64,000 nt of DNA from Timema cristinae (lineage: Eukaryota > Arthropoda > Insecta > Phasmatodea > Timematidae). Positions 43,629 through 54,986 of this stretch are shown piece after piece. The first letter of the stretch is position 1. Each line of letters begins with the position of its first letter. A model generated the notes under the pieces. It was not told where the DNA came from. It made no database searches and was given only the letters and a program-made list of their open reading frames with translations. The position numbers and the translations under genes are program-made. The stretch is from contig JBCFYV010000100.1 of assembly GCA_039000515.1 (NCBI GenBank), positions 26,398,351 through 26,462,350 of the forward strand. Reading direction: 5' to 3'.

Positions 43629-44358
43629 CAGGTGTCAGCAACTGGTCGATCACGATCGAAATATTATTATTATATTATTATATTATATTATTATTATTGG
43701 CACCGCGTCTTACTACCCGTTCGGGTTATACGCACTTAAGCTAATGTGTAATGGTAGGGTGATTGTGAGATTAAATGGAGGACCTACAGTTTTAACATGG
43801 GATCCGAACCACGGTGGAGGCCTGCATTCCTCACATTCACAAGTTGTGATTAATACACTTCTTGTCAGAGGTGAGGAAGGGTTTGGTAATCAGATAAAAT
43901 CTGTGCCAGGACCAAGGATTGACCATGGACCCCCAGCACAGAAGTCTGACACCTTACCCCTACACCGCCAGGTCACCGCGATCGATAAATGAATATACTG
44001 TACAGATCACGATCGACAGTCTATCTCTCAACAATTTTCATTCAATCGTGTAATAAAACTTACATCATTTAAAAAAGTCAATCTTAGAGTATTTTAAACT
44101 CGCCAATACATCAAGTAGTCTACTTTCAAATAATACTTTAGTGTGGCCAAAATTAGAATGGTCAGTCATAATCAATAATATTTTATTTTTAAAATGTTTT
44201 GAGTTCAAAATTGTTTGAGGAAATATTGAATTTAAAGAATAAATATAAAATGTATGAACAAAACACAAAGCAAAGTTAGTGTGTAATAAACGGTGCATGA
44301 ATGTGGACCTTTGTTAAATGTTTAAATTGACCGGGCTCCAAAAGGTTGCCGACACCTG
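43629..44358. mobile_element. hAT MITE with nested SINE B
   Basis: Ends CAGGTGTCAGCAAC and GTTGCCGACACCTG are inverted repeats. CGATCACGATCG-type motifs lie near the left end and recur at 44005-44025. Flanks GCATAAAG and GTCTTAGG are poor 8-bp matches; the SINE C target would have been GTCTAAGG. Confidence 0.7.
43663..43977 (-). repeat. SINE family B, full length
   Basis: Minus-strand copy with an irregular (TAA)n tail. The likely duplication is CGATCGAAAT (43653-43662) and CGATCGATAAAT (43979-43990). Confidence 0.85.
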
Positions 44359-44590
44359 GTCTTAGGCATTACTCTCACAATAGACTATACTGTCGATGAT
44401 GGGGAGATCGGGGTTAGAATCCTGGTAGTGTGGATTGTGGATTTTGTTACTAGATAGTTTTCAACTCTTCCTCCGTGCAGAGGCGGATACACTTCCTCTA
44501 AATTAAACCTTCATTATACATAGCAAGCTAGTGCAAATAGTATGTATAAGTATAAACTGAACGTGTAATGAGAAGCGGTGCTTAAAAAAC

Positions 44591-44894
44591 CATTTGCACA
44601 CGGCGCTAAAACCTGTATCGCAGGCTCTGGTTACAACATGATTGTCATAAGATGATGAATGTTCTGACAGTTACGAAGATTACTGAAACTACTTTACGAG
44701 ATCTATGCGTCAGATTATGTTCTACACCTGTCACTTTAGACAGATATTATAATACTGATAAAATCATAATAACCATATAATTAAACATTTTGTTAATTAT
44801 GACAACAGCTAATCAGGTTTCTATATTATAAGCTTATCATCGTATCAGTTATCTATAGCTGTGGCATCTTATGGCAGTATTAGTATCACTAATT
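44591..44894 (+). repeat. Dispersed repeat R2, decayed
   Basis: GATTACTGAAACTACTTTAC, CTGTCACTTTAGACAGATAT and TATTATAATACTGATAAAAT follow R2 order loosely. Confidence 0.45.
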
Positions 44895-45116
44895 TAAAGG
44901 CACTACTCTCACAAAAGGCTATATCTCTGATGACAGGTAGCTCGTGGTTCGAATCTCAGTCGGGTGTAATGAAGGTGATTTTTCCTAGATGATTTTTCCA
45001 ATTTTTCTCTACGCATATACGGGTACACTTCCTCTAAATAAAACCTTCGTCATCCTTAGCTCATTAATGTATATATGCTGATAGCCCTGATGGAGAGTAA
45101 GACGCGGCGAAAAAAA
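44895..45116 (+). repeat. SINE family C
   Basis: Head from AAAGGCACTACTCTCAC, then GTGGTTCGAATCTCAGTCGG, body, and GTAAGACGCGGCG near the end. The first part of the head is missing. Confidence 0.65.
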
Positions 45117-45330
45117 CAAATTTGGGATGCCTTGATCAATCAAGTTCATAAATATGGCGCTCGGGTTGTTTGTCAGTTAAAAGAAATGTTCATGACGAGT
45201 TGAAGGGGTCAGATTGGATACCCTCCCCCCCCCCACTCACGACCCTTCTCTTCCCTCTCAATCAACATCAGTACGGGAGCCAGGGAGAATTTCTAATGGG
45301 AGTTTATACCGGAAATTAAAAACGATTTGA
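45117..45330. other. Unassigned; C run
   Basis: A C run near 45223-45234 in otherwise unassigned DNA. Confidence 0.4.
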
Positions 45331-45488
45331 CCCATTACAGTGGTTGCTTAGTCTAAGGCGCTACTATCGCACAAGAGTAGACCACTGAAGACGGGGAGAT
45401 TGGGGTTCAATACCGGTCGGGTGTACTGAAATTAGTTCATAGGCATATAACCCAAACGGATAGTAAGACGCGGTGCTAATAATAACAA
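45331..45488 (+). repeat. SINE family C with internal deletion
   Basis: The head (ACCCATTACAGTGGTTGCTT, GGTTCAATACCGGTCGGG) joins directly to the 3' module (AATTAGTTCATAGGCATATA); about 90 bp of body is gone. It ends in a TAA/CAA tail. Confidence 0.75.
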
Positions 45489-45545
45489 CAAAATTGACTC
45501 AATATGGCCCTCTTAACCCAGTGGGCTTTGAAATATAGCTCCCCT

Positions 45546-45760
45546 GAACCAGTGGCCATGCAGTCTAAGGAGTTGGACTTTAATTGCTAATGATCTTCGT
45601 TGACGGAGGAGGTTGGGGTTCGATTACCAGCTGGGTGCCGTGAGCTATCGCCATCCTCAACCCAACGCTAGTGAGGGTGCACATCCTCTAAATATCCTTT
45701 CTCATCCCTACCCCTTGGATTAAGCTGTTAGCAACCATTGTGTCAAACGTAAAAAGTAAT
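45546..45760 (+). repeat. SINE family C, diverged
   Basis: AACCAGTGGCCATGCAGTCT and GGTTGGGGTTCGATTACCAG mark the head. The body is partly recognisable and the 3' module is lost. Confidence 0.55.
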
Positions 45761-46334
45761 AACAAAACTAAAAGTGAAAGGCTCTCGCATAAACAAGCTG
45801 GTATTTTATAGCTTTTACTTTATCGCTATCTTACAGGTAAAGAAAGTATTGTGATCGTCAAAAAATCGAAATCGTTATTTTGATGAATCTCGACGTTTCA
45901 TGAACCCACGAATCCGAAAAAGTGGTTTTTGCATTTCCGTCTGTCTTCTGTCTGTACCTCCAACTAGAGCCTAAACTATTTACCGATCAGGCTAAAAACT
46001 TTGTATCTAGGGTTTTTATAGGGTTGCCCCGAGGAGATTTTGGAATTAACTCTCTAACACTAAAATTAAGGGTAGTTTACTGAAGGGCAAAAAGAGAAAA
46101 AGTTGATTTTCTCAAAATCGGCTTTAGTGATTTTGATTAAATATTATTTCTAAACATTTATAAATATTCCAAACAAAATGGCTACTCAATATATGTTTGG
46201 GTTTTCTAGTGTAGATTATTTTGTTTCACATATATTACGAGTTTTGAGTAAATATCTCCATTTTTAAACAATAGAGCGAGAGAGTCCGTGTGGAGTTCCG
46301 TACCATTTATTTTAGTTAGTGCTTTAACAACAAA
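45761..46334. other. Unassigned; possible old repeat
   Basis: 45880-46130 contains phrases (CCGTCTGTCTTCTGTCTG, GGCTAAAAACTTTGTATC) that look like an old transposon, but I cannot define ends. Confidence 0.35.
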
Positions 46335-46530
46335 GCTATTAAACGACGTAAGCTAAGGGATAAAGAGGAGGAAAGTACTTTTTGAGAAAGTTCACCTTCA
46401 TTTACGTGGAGTGGAGATGGGATCACATGTCTCCGATGCACCCAACCCGAGATTCGATCTTCATCATCGATTATCTAGTATTTTTTGGGAGCCTGACGCC
46501 TTAGACTGCCTGAACACTATTGCGGGTGCG
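46335..46530 (-). repeat. SINE family C, diverged
   Basis: Body (plus-strand CACCTTCATTTACGTGGAGT) and head (GCCTGACGCCTTAGACTGCC ... GCGGGT) on the minus strand. Confidence 0.55.
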
Positions 46531-46614
46531 TACAGTTTCAAGACAACCTAAATAAATTGTGCAACCACTTCATAAATAAGCTTAAGTATTTTTTTTAATA
46601 TAACAAAAACTCGT

Positions 46615-46920
46615 TATTATTTATCGCACCAAGTCTAACTATCCGTTTGTGCAATCCACATTCTATGCTAATGGGTAAGAGGTTATGGGGTAGTAAGTAA
46701 TAAGAAATGTCCCCCCATTTGCGTGGGTAAAATAAGACAACCATCTATAAAAAAAATCACACTCAATGCACGAGTGTCGATATTCAGGCACATACCTTGT
46801 GTCACCGTAAATTATTATTATTAGCACCGCGTCTTACTACCCGTTCGGGTCATACGCAGTGTCACCGTAAAAACCAAACAAGACGTGACTTTCATTTAAA
46901 CCACGTGCCAACCATTAAGA
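46615..46920 (-). repeat. SINE family C split by tail-only insertion
   Basis: 3' module (CGCACCAAGTCTAACTATCC on plus), body, and after the insertion the head end (CCACGTGCCAACC). Confidence 0.55.
46812..46858 (-). repeat. Tail-only SINE insertion, 47 bp, with TSD
   Basis: TGCGTATGACCCGAACGGG, then the module trailer and (TAA)n on the minus strand. The exact 13-bp duplication GTGTCACCGTAAA is at 46799-46811 and 46859-46871. It begins within 1 nt of the insertion at 30375-30422. Confidence 0.9.
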
Positions 46921-47019
46921 GTCAAAACAGTTGCATACAACATTAATCAGTTATATAAGACACATTTAAACACATTTATTTATATATGTTGATCAAATGT
47001 GTGTTATTTATAATTATAG

Positions 47020-47215
47020 TCCAATTTTCGGTGAAAGAACTTTTGTTAGAAAATATAAACTTTTTTGGAGCCAATATTGATATTTTATCAAATTGTTAGT
47101 GTTATTTTAAAAGTATTAAAAACAATTTTTCAAAAGTGATATCTGCATATCACATGGCCTGACGCACAAATACGTGAGAGTAGATTTAGAAACTTTTATA
47201 GGTGTCTCACCTTAA
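47020..47215 (-). repeat. Dispersed repeat R2
   Basis: Minus-strand copy: GGAGCCAATATTGATATTTT, ATTGTTAGTGTTATTTTAAA, TTCAAAAGTGATAT, CATGGCCTGACGCA. It is uninterrupted where the 39-kb copy holds SINE A. Confidence 0.6.
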
Positions 47216-47727
47216 GAAAATTTGTCTACAAATGACCAAACTTACCTTTTGGAACAATTAATGATGGCTAACCAAAAGCCAATATCCCCGCAGTTAGAAA
47301 GATACACACACACGCGCGCGCGTTCTATAGCATCTTTCACACACCTGGCACGCATTAGTGCGAACGTAATAATAACAAACACATAAAATAAAAAAATAAA
47401 ACTTGGTTCGGACACGAGAGTTTCGCCTTCAACAACGCCGTCCACTCGACCTACAAGGATAAGTCTTGCCTTTACAATGTTTCATAAGTGCAACAGTTGA
47501 AAAGGTTATAGTCATTGAGAAGGAGATGGAGACAGTCTGAAATAGGACGTCTTGCTCCGTCATTCGTGGAAGCTGTACAACCCACATATAGACTTTAAAC
47601 CCCTGTCACAAGACTAGATAAAACATGATCAAGTCTGGGTGAACCAGAAATTTGGGATTATAGTGTGTTTCACAAATATACACATACCCCAATTTTATTA
47701 CGAACGGACATATCTGACAGCTAAAAA
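47216..47727. other. No recognised feature
   Basis: A minus-strand frame of 67 codons at 47242-47445 lacks motifs. There is a short CA/CG run at about 47305-47322. Confidence 0.45.
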
Positions 47728-47998
47728 ATATTATTATTAGCACCGAGTCCTACTACCCGTTCGGGTTATACGCACTTAAGCTAATGTGTAATGGTAGGGT
47801 GATTGTGAGAAGAAATGGAGGACCTACAGTTTAACGTGAGATACGAACCACGGTGGAGGCCTGGCATTCCCCACATTCACAAGTTGTGATTAATACACGT
47901 CTTGTCAAAGGTGAAGGAAGGGTTTGGTAATCAGATAAATCTGTGCCAGGACCGAGGATTGAACCCCGGACCACCTACCTCTAGACCACCAGGTCACC
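47728..47998 (-). repeat. SINE family B, full length
   Basis: Minus-strand copy, slightly decayed head (ACCGAGGATTGAACCCCGG on plus), short tail. It lies at the start of an R2 copy; no exact duplication. Confidence 0.8.
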
Positions 47999-48001
47999 TA
48001 T

Positions 48002-48170
48002 CTTAAAACAAAAATCAGTTAATGGATCTACTTTCCTGTATTCATAGGTCAATCATGTTATTATTGATAGATATTATCAATCACTATTAAATAACACTAA
48101 TAATATAGTAAAATGCTATTAATTTTGGCCGCAAAGAATATGTTTGTTTTTTCCAAAAGGTCCTTCTATA
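48002..48170 (+). repeat. Dispersed repeat R2
   Basis: GGATCTACTTTCCTGTATTC, TTATTGATAGATATTATCAA, AATAACACTAATAATATAG and AATTTTGGCCGCAAAGAATA in order. Confidence 0.65.
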
Positions 48171-48706
48171 CAGAATTTTACTAAACCGCGGGAAGCATAA
48201 TCCGTTTTAAAACAGTTGTGTCTCAATTATGATCCCAAAGATGTACCCCTACCCCCATTAAACATTCTCAATTTGAAACCAGACCCCATCCCCCTCAAGT
48301 CGCAAAACAGCCTTAAAGGGAGCCAATCATGACTGTGCCTATATTTGAAGTCATGACAGGTCAAGATAGGATTTCCCATTTTTATGAATTTAAGTTTTAT
48401 TCATAGAGTTTTTAAGTTATAACTTTGAAATAAAAACATAAGTCTTAAATAATTCTAAAAATATACCTACAGTGTCACAACATTATCTGTATCTTGAAAT
48501 AGTTTTTGTAAACGTATTTTTTATAAATCATCTACAACTTAGGATATTTGGCTTGGTCATTAAAATGTCCTGTAAGCGTCTTCCTGCCAGGATGTCGATT
48601 AAAAAAAGACAGTTGTAGCATATGTCTATCTAGAATAGGAAACAAGAAATAGATAATTTTAAAAAGCAAGTCAATATTTTCAAGATGCAAACAGTACAGT
48701 GGCTGT
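48171..48706. other. No recognised feature
   Basis: AT-rich and unassigned, up to the minisatellite. Confidence 0.5.
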
Positions 48707-50034
48707 AAACTCGTCAGAAGAAGAGGGGAAGTGTTATCAGTAGTATATAAACAAGAAGCCTCACAAGGTAAACTCGTCAGAGGAAGAGGGGAAGTGTTAT
48801 CAGTGGTATATAAACAAGAAGCCTCACAAGGTAAACTCGTCAGAGGAAGAGGGGAAGTGGTATCAGTGGTATATAAACAAGAAGCCTCACAAGGTAAACT
48901 CGTCAGAGGAAGAGGGGAAGTGTTATCAGTGGTATATAAACAAGAAGCCTCACAAGGTAAACTCGTCAGAGGAAGAGGGGAAGTGTTATCAGTGGTATAT
49001 AAACAAGAAGCCTCACAAGGTAAACTCGTCAGAGGAAGAGGGAAGTGTTATCAGTGGTATATAAACAAGAAGCCTCACAAGGTAAACTCGTCAGAGGAAG
49101 AGGGAAAGTGTTATCAGTAGTAATAAACAAGAAGCCTCACAAGGTAAACTCGTCATGAGGAAGAGGCGAAGTGTTATCAGTAGTATATAAACAAGAAGCC
49201 TCACAAGGTAAACTCGTCAGAGGAAGAGGCGAAGTGTTATCAGTAGTATATAAACAAGAAGCCTCACAAGGTAAACTCGTCAGAGGAAGAGGGGAAGTGT
49301 TATCAGTGGATATAAACAAGAAGTCTCACAAGTTAAACTCGTCAGAGGAAGAGGCGAAGTGTTATCAGTAGTATATAAACAAGAAGCCTCACAAGGTAAA
49401 CTCGTCATGAGGAAGAGGGGAAGTGTTATCGGTAGTATATAAACAAGAAGCCTCACAAGGTAAACTCGTCAGAGGAAGAGGCGAAGTGTTATCAGTAGTA
49501 TATAAACAAGAAGCCTCACAAGGTAAACTCGTCAGAGGAAGAGGGGAAGTGTTATCAGTAGTATATAAACAAGAAGCCTCACAAGGTAAACTCGTCAGAG
49601 GAAGAGGCGAAGTGTTATCAATGGTATATAAACAAGAAGCCTCACAAGGTAAACTCGTCAGAGGAAGAGGCGAAGTGTTATCAGTAGTATATAAACAAGA
49701 AGCCTCACAAGGTAAACTCGTCAGAGGAAGAGGCGAAGTGTTATCAGTAGTATATAAACAAGAAGCCTCACAAGGTAAAACGTCAGAGGAAGAGGGGAAG
49801 TGTTATCAGTAGTATATAAACAAGAAGCCTCACAAGGTAAACTCGTCAGAGGAAGAGGGGAAGTGTTATCAGTAGTTTATAAACAAGAAGCCTCACAAGG
49901 TAAACTTGTCAGAGGAAGAGGGGAAGTGTTATCAGTAGTATATAAACAAGAAGCCTCACAAGGTAAACTTGTCAGAGGAAGAGGAGAAGTGTTATCAGTG
50001 GTATATAAACAAGAAGCCTCACAAGGTAAACTGT
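48707..50034 (+). repeat. 63-bp minisatellite, about 21 units
   Basis: The unit has GTAAACTCGTCAGAGGAAGA, then GGGGAAGTGTTATCAGT, GGTATATAAACAAGAAGC and CTCACAAG. Units are near identical with a G/C variant in GGGGAAG/GGCGAAG and a few one- or two-base indels. The period is a multiple of 3, so frames of up to 129 codons appear, each coding a 21-residue repeat (YKQEASQGKLVRGRG core). The indels break the frame several times (49042, 49110, 49155, 49309, 49408, 49780), which argues against selection for a protein. Confidence 0.9.
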
Positions 50035-50054
50035 TCAATTTCTTTCTTCTCTTT

Positions 50055-50940
50055 TAATCCCGTACTATAGTCTGTTCATGATAAGATGACAGTTCAAAAT
50101 CCATATGTTTAGGTTTAGGGTTGCCAACACTTGTAAAGGATCACTTTTTTGTTATGAATATTAAGTTTTTTAATTACATGTTATGTTTTACATTTAAAAT
50201 AACGTAAACTTATTTTTCTCACACTATTTCGTTACTTTTAATTATTTATTTCTACCCAATCCGAAACAATATTTTAGAAATAATTAAAAGTATTATTCTT
50301 CATTTTGTAATGTATCTATTATGTGTAATAAAGTGCATACATCAATACATTTTAATACAGACATGTATTTACTTGGAAAAAAGAAAATACTTGTCATTTT
50401 TTATATATAATACATTATTTTATGGTTGACCTGAAGGTCTACGAGTAAGGTGTCAGACTTCTGTGCTAAGGGTCCGGGGTTCAATACCCGGTCCTGGCAC
50501 AGATTTATCTGATTACCAAACCCTTCCTTCACCTCCGACAAGGAGTGTATTAATCACAACTTCTGAATGTGTGGAATGCCAGGCCTCCACCGTGGTTCGG
50601 ATTCCACGGTAAACTGCATCTCATCTCACAATCACCCTACCATTACACATTAGCGTGAGTGCGTATAACCCGAACGGGTAGTAAGACGCGGTCCTAATAA
50701 TAATAATACATTATTTTATTATAACTTTATCGAATCTCGAAATATTTAACTGAATAAAATATTTTTCATCCACTGCGTGGGTGCATCATTGTAAAGAACT
50801 TGTTTCCGTCATGTTCAATCACGTGGTCTAAATTCGCCGGTCGTCATTTTGAAGCTTTATTAGTTAGGCCATTTGTGAAAGTTCTGTGAATATATATATT
50901 TTTTTAAAGTGGAACGATAAATAAGCTTTGTGCCCGAAAC
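50055..50940 (-). repeat. Dispersed repeat R1, copy 2
   Basis: Minus-strand counterpart of 7350-7906. It lacks the hAT transposon (site near 50070-50080) but carries a SINE B that copy 1 lacks. Each copy thus shows the empty site for the other's insertion. Confidence 0.75.
50424..50704 (+). repeat. SINE family B, full length, with TSD
   Basis: Full plus-strand copy with 15-bp exact duplication AATACATTATTTTAT (50409-50423 and 50705-50719). The corresponding spot in R1 copy 1 (about 7576-7596) is uninterrupted. Confidence 0.95.
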
Positions 50941-51184
50941 GACAACATCCTCAAAGACCCACCCTAGTTCTGGTGAAGAGTGCGCCTATGATCTTCAGGT
51001 CATAGCCAGTTCCATCACACGTAAACAAGATCCAGTCCATGTACACTCCGTTTATCCTGAAAGGTTTCAGTCTAGCCGTGACCAATCACTCTATGGCCTT
51101 ATCACAGAGTGAGATACTATTTAGGTTAAGCCACCCTCATTAGGCCTTACACCTGGTAGAGATACAAACCCCGCCCTACTCAGA
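50941..51184. other. No recognised feature
   Basis: A 60-codon plus-strand frame (50930-51112) has no motif. A weak family-C-like body is near 51120-51170. Confidence 0.35.
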
Positions 51185-51965
51185 ACAAAATATATTAATA
51201 AAACTATACAGTGTTTATTTTGCGGTTGTGGCAACAAACGATATTAGTAAATATAAATTGAAAAAAAAGTATTATATTCATAATTGTATCTTGTTATAAC
51301 ATACCATCAAAATAAAAAAATAATATTATAATAATAATTTTAGCACCACGTCTTACTACCCGTTCGGGTTATACGCTTAAGTACTAATTACACTAATGGA
51401 TTAGGAATTGTGAAGGTTGAATTATAGGAAGTGAACCCGCATTTGCGTGGAGGGAGAGTGGAAAACCATTTAGGAAAAGCCACCCCCAGTTCACCCGACC
51501 TAGATTCGAACCTCGATCTTCCCGTCCTCAGCAGTCGAGCTAAACATGACAAGCACGTTAGCCAACTACGCCACCAGGCGGGTAAAATATTAAAATTTTA
51601 TAACTAAAGAGAGGGCCATACAAAAAATATTAGTTTCTAAATAAAACGTTTTTACTTTGTTAACGGCCGCTTTGACAATTTGTGCAACGTTCATCAACAG
51701 CCCTTATTTCGAATGGTTCGCCATCTTGATTTCAGAAGAGCACGTCACATTTTAGAAGCTTTCGTTTGAAAAGCATTTTAACCACACACGCCATTTCAAA
51801 ATAAATAAATAAATAAACAAACATCCAAACAGTTATTTTCATATGTTCGTATTTCAACAATTTTTGTGTGTGAATTTTTTTAACCGCCAAATGTAACGAC
51901 AACTCATTATTATGGTCTTGCAGATCACATGGTTTGGCGAATGGGTGTATGGTAACTTTTCCTAG
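51185..51965 (+). repeat. Dispersed repeat R3, copy 1 (with SINE A)
   Basis: Aligns with 57655-58200: GTTGTGGCAACAAACGATAT, AAAGTATTATATTCATAATT, ATAAAACGTTTTTACTTTG, GTTCGCCATCTTGATTTC, TTTTAGAAGCTTTCG and TGGCGAATGG. The SINE A at 51325 splits it. Confidence 0.65.
51325..51583 (-). repeat. SINE family A, full length
   Basis: Minus-strand copy from ACCCGCCTGGTGGCGTAG to (TAA)n. AATATTA on both sides may be a short duplication. The R3 copy at 57.7 kb is continuous at this point. Confidence 0.85.
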
Positions 51966-51989
51966 CGGTCAGTTACTACCTCTCATACT

Positions 51990-52115
51990 ATGGGTGTCCT
52001 ATACCCTCAGTGCACCCATCCGAGATTCAAAACGCAGCTTTCCAATCAACGATAATTCATTATATTGCAAGCCTGACGGTTTAGACAATGTGACTACGGG
52101 TACGCGCAAGCCCAT
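51990..52115 (-). repeat. SINE family C, head fragment
   Basis: Plus-strand CCTCAGTGCACCCATCCGAG and GCCTGACGGTTTAGACAATG belong to the head of a minus-strand C copy whose 3' part is absent. Confidence 0.45.
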
Positions 52116-52189
52116 TAACTTTATTTATGGCCGTGAAGTCATTTAAGGACAGTGTGTTGCAGGTTGCTGTTGGTCTTGACTCTTGTTTA

Positions 52190-52394
52190 TTCTAGCACCG
52201 CGTCTTACTATCCTTTCAGGTTGTACACTTTTGTATATATATTAAGGTTAATGTGTTAGGGATGAGAAAGGTTGAATTTAGAGGAAATATCGCCGCATTT
52301 GTGTGGAGGTAGATTGAAAAAATGTTTAGGAATATACACCCTCATACCTGACTGGGATTTAAACCACAATCTCACCATCATCGCATTAGAGTCT
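52190..52394 (-). repeat. SINE family C, 5'-truncated
   Basis: 3' module (TAGCACCGCGTCTTACTATC on plus), body, and T-arm (CTGGGATTTAAACCACAATC). The A-box half is missing. Confidence 0.65.
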
Positions 52395-52553
52395 ATTGTG
52401 CTGGACCTGCTGTCTAGATGTGAGAGTTCCTGGATACAGATTCAGAGGTCCCGGGTTCAATCCCATGTGTCTACAGATTCTTCTATAAAGCAGTGGGTCT
52501 GGAAAGGAGTCAACTCATCCTCGTGAGGACCATTGTGGAGTTATTTGAATAAA
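52395..52553 (+). repeat. tRNA-derived SINE, family D
   Basis: TGGACCTGCTGTCTAGATGT followed by AGAGGTCCCGGGTTCAATCC gives A-box and B-box regions of a tRNA-like head distinct from A, B and C. It ends GTGGAGTTATTTGAATAAAT. Confidence 0.55.
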
Positions 52554-53139
52554 TAAGTAGAGACTTCGGTTTGGAAAAATTAGGTTAGCGGCTGGAGAGT
52601 TGGTTGTGCTGACAACATGATACCCTCTATCCGTAAATGTTGGCACTATCTCCGCCAACATGCAGTGGACGCTATGTCGGTATAGCTCGCTTGCTGACTA
52701 AAACCATGGAGTTTCGATACGCTATCTGGTAAAAAATAAAAAAGTATATCGACGACAGTAATAAAATTTACGTTAAAAAAATAAAAGGAAAAAATCCGAG
52801 AAACTGGCTCATTATTGCTTAATTGCAGCCCACATCAAAATCACTATAAATATCATTGAAAGAATAAAATAATAAATAGTGAAGAGATTGAGTGATTACA
52901 AATGTTATTGCACATACGTGGGAACGCGGTTCATAGCGTATTCATGTATTCCTGATCACTTACGATGTGAGGGTTTGCGCAACTTGAGAGAAGTAACGAT
53001 TGCCAACAGAGCCAATTAGTTCACCGTGCTGAGTCAAATGATTGTAGTAATACATAATAATATAGAATTACGTTCTAGTGAGCTGGGATGAGATAATGGG
53101 TTAGAGAATCAATCAGGTAAAGCATAAGTGATGAGTTTT
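52554..53139. other. No recognised feature
   Basis: AT-rich and unassigned. Confidence 0.5.
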
Positions 53140-53390
53140 TTAATCACCGCACCATACTATCTGTTCAGGTTATGTCGTATATAGATTACTCCTATGCAGT
53201 AGAGATAAGAAAAAAAGCATTTTAGAGGTAGTATACCGGAATTTGTGTGGAAGGGTAGTGGTAAACCATTTAGTAAATACCCACCTCAGCAGACCCGACT
53301 GGGATTCTAACCCCGATCTCCCCGTTATCAGTAGGACAGTATAACACGAGAGTGTCTATTTAGACCCTTATTCCATCGAAGTGGGTATGA
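53140..53390 (-). repeat. SINE family C
   Basis: 3' module (AATCACCGCACCATACTATC on plus), body (GGAATTTGTGTGGAAGGG) and head to GAAGTGGGT. Confidence 0.6.
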
Positions 53391-53534
53391 GTGATGATGT
53401 ATGGGAGAAAGTGAACAGGAATAGCTGAGGTCATTTAAAGGAATAGATGAAGGTATGGTTGAGGGAATGGGTATAAAAATTATACTGAATTTATACTCTG
53501 ACTTTGTAACATTCCTGCTTTCACGGCACCTTTG

Positions 53535-53925
53535 TGATCATAATTCCTCGACCTCGTATATCACTGCCGATTCGTAGTCCTTCGCCGATTCAGAATTTCA
53601 CTATTTAGACTTAGTGACTAGTACCGTCGCGATCCCTCTGTTATTAAAATCTGTAACTCATTCTTTGCCGACTTCGTAGTCCTTCCTGCCGAATTCTTCT
53701 GAAGAGACTACTTATCTAGTACTCTCGAATTATCTTGAGTAGAACTTGTCCTTTTTGCGATGTATCCTTTAATTAAACTCCAGTGATTTGTAGACTGTCT
53801 TTGATATAACTCTGCAATCTACACTTTTTGTTGAATTTGTAGAACTTCCTGTAGACCTCGTAGAGCTTCTTGCCGAATTCGTAGTCCTTTCTGCCGAATT
53901 TATAATCCATTTTACCGAAAATATC
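53535..53925 (+). repeat. Degenerate ~21-bp tandem repeat
   Basis: The motif CTTCTTGCCGAATTCGTAGT and variants recurs at about 53560, 53663, 53690, 53845, 53872 and 53893 with worn copies between. It looks like an old array with much decay. Confidence 0.55.
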
Positions 53926-54222
53926 TCCCTCCTGAGTGTGTAGAAATTTCTTAAAAACTAAGGTGGACGGACTCCCACTGCGCCATAGGCCTCTGCGCGT
54001 CTCAACAGAACGATTTATTCTTTACGCATAGGCCTATTTAAATGGATCACTCACACCGGAGCGGGGAGCACAAAACGGAGGCAATGATTAAGCGTAGAGA
54101 ATAAAAACGTGCGGTGGTGTGCAAAGAAGTCCCCTTTAGTAGACCTCACCAATAAGATTTGATTGATTTGAGTTGTTCTAAAATTAGCTAAGGTGAGTCG
54201 TTAACAGTCATAACTGACTAAC

Positions 54223-54259
<37 letters not shown>

Positions 54260-54406
54260 GATTGTATCTTTACAAAATTAATACACTACCATCGAAAGCT
54301 ATCCTCCATCTGTTGGCATGTTGACAATTTTACAAAACCGAAACGGTAGATTGATACGCTTGGTGCGAATGAATATTACTTTGAAGACAGAGGTTTGACT
54401 GAAACC
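53926..54406. other. Unassigned; (TAA)n run
   Basis: A (TAA)n run at 54222-54257 without an attached SINE, and a slightly GC-richer stretch at 53970-54130. Confidence 0.45.
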
Positions 54407-54665
54407 CGCATCAGTGACCGCATGGTCTAAGGTGTTACTCTCTCAGTAGACTAGTCTGCCGATGACGGAGCGATCAAGGATAAAATCTCAGCCGGGTGTA
54501 TTGAGCGTGGTTCTCTCTCTTTTCCTCTCTCTCTCTCTCTCCTCTCTTTTCTCTCACAGTAAATGCGGGCACACTTATAACCATCTTCATAAATAAAACC
54601 AATAGCTTAATTAGTACAAAAGCATATAACCCTAGCGGGTAGTAAAAGGTGGTGCTAAGAAAAAG
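54407..54665 (+). repeat. SINE family C
   Basis: Head CCCGCATCAGTGACCGCATG with GGTCTAAGG, T-arm region worn, (TC)n expansion in the body (54505-54555), and 3' module AGCGGGTAGTAAAAGGTGGT. Confidence 0.65.
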
Positions 54666-54732
54666 TTTTGAGTGCAAAGTAGATTTTCCATGGGGCGCTT
54701 TTTACCACTATTTGATTTCCCATTAAATTTTC

Positions 54733-54986
54733 TTTTTAGCAGTGTCTTACTACCCGTAAACGTAATACACCTATGTATTAATTACGCTAATGGTTATAGG
54801 GATTAGTAAGGTTATATTTATATAAATTATACCCGCATTTGCACGTACAGGAGAGTGGAAAACTATTTTTGGAAAATACCATCCTCAGTACACCTGACCA
54901 ATATTTGAACCTAGATCTCCCCGTAATCTGCAGTCTAGTCTACTACGATAGTAACGCCTTAGACCATGCGGCCATCGAAGCGCGTC
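54733..54986 (-). repeat. SINE family C
   Basis: Minus-strand copy; head end CATGCGGCCATCGAAGCGCG, body, and 3' module with an A-rich tail. Confidence 0.7.

Larger units (their letters stand above)
43600..44590 (+). repeat. SINE family C split by hAT MITE
   Basis: The head start CTCCGGTGGTCAAATAG lies before 43628. The rest resumes at 44359 (GTCTTAGGCATTACTCTCAC, TCGGGGTTAGAATCCTGG, then the 3' module to 44590). The hAT element between them is younger than this copy. Confidence 0.6.

Noticed and set aside
48731..50057. Four frames of 66-129 codons coding a 21-residue repeat
   Set aside because: Caused by the 63-bp period. The frame is broken by small indels between blocks.
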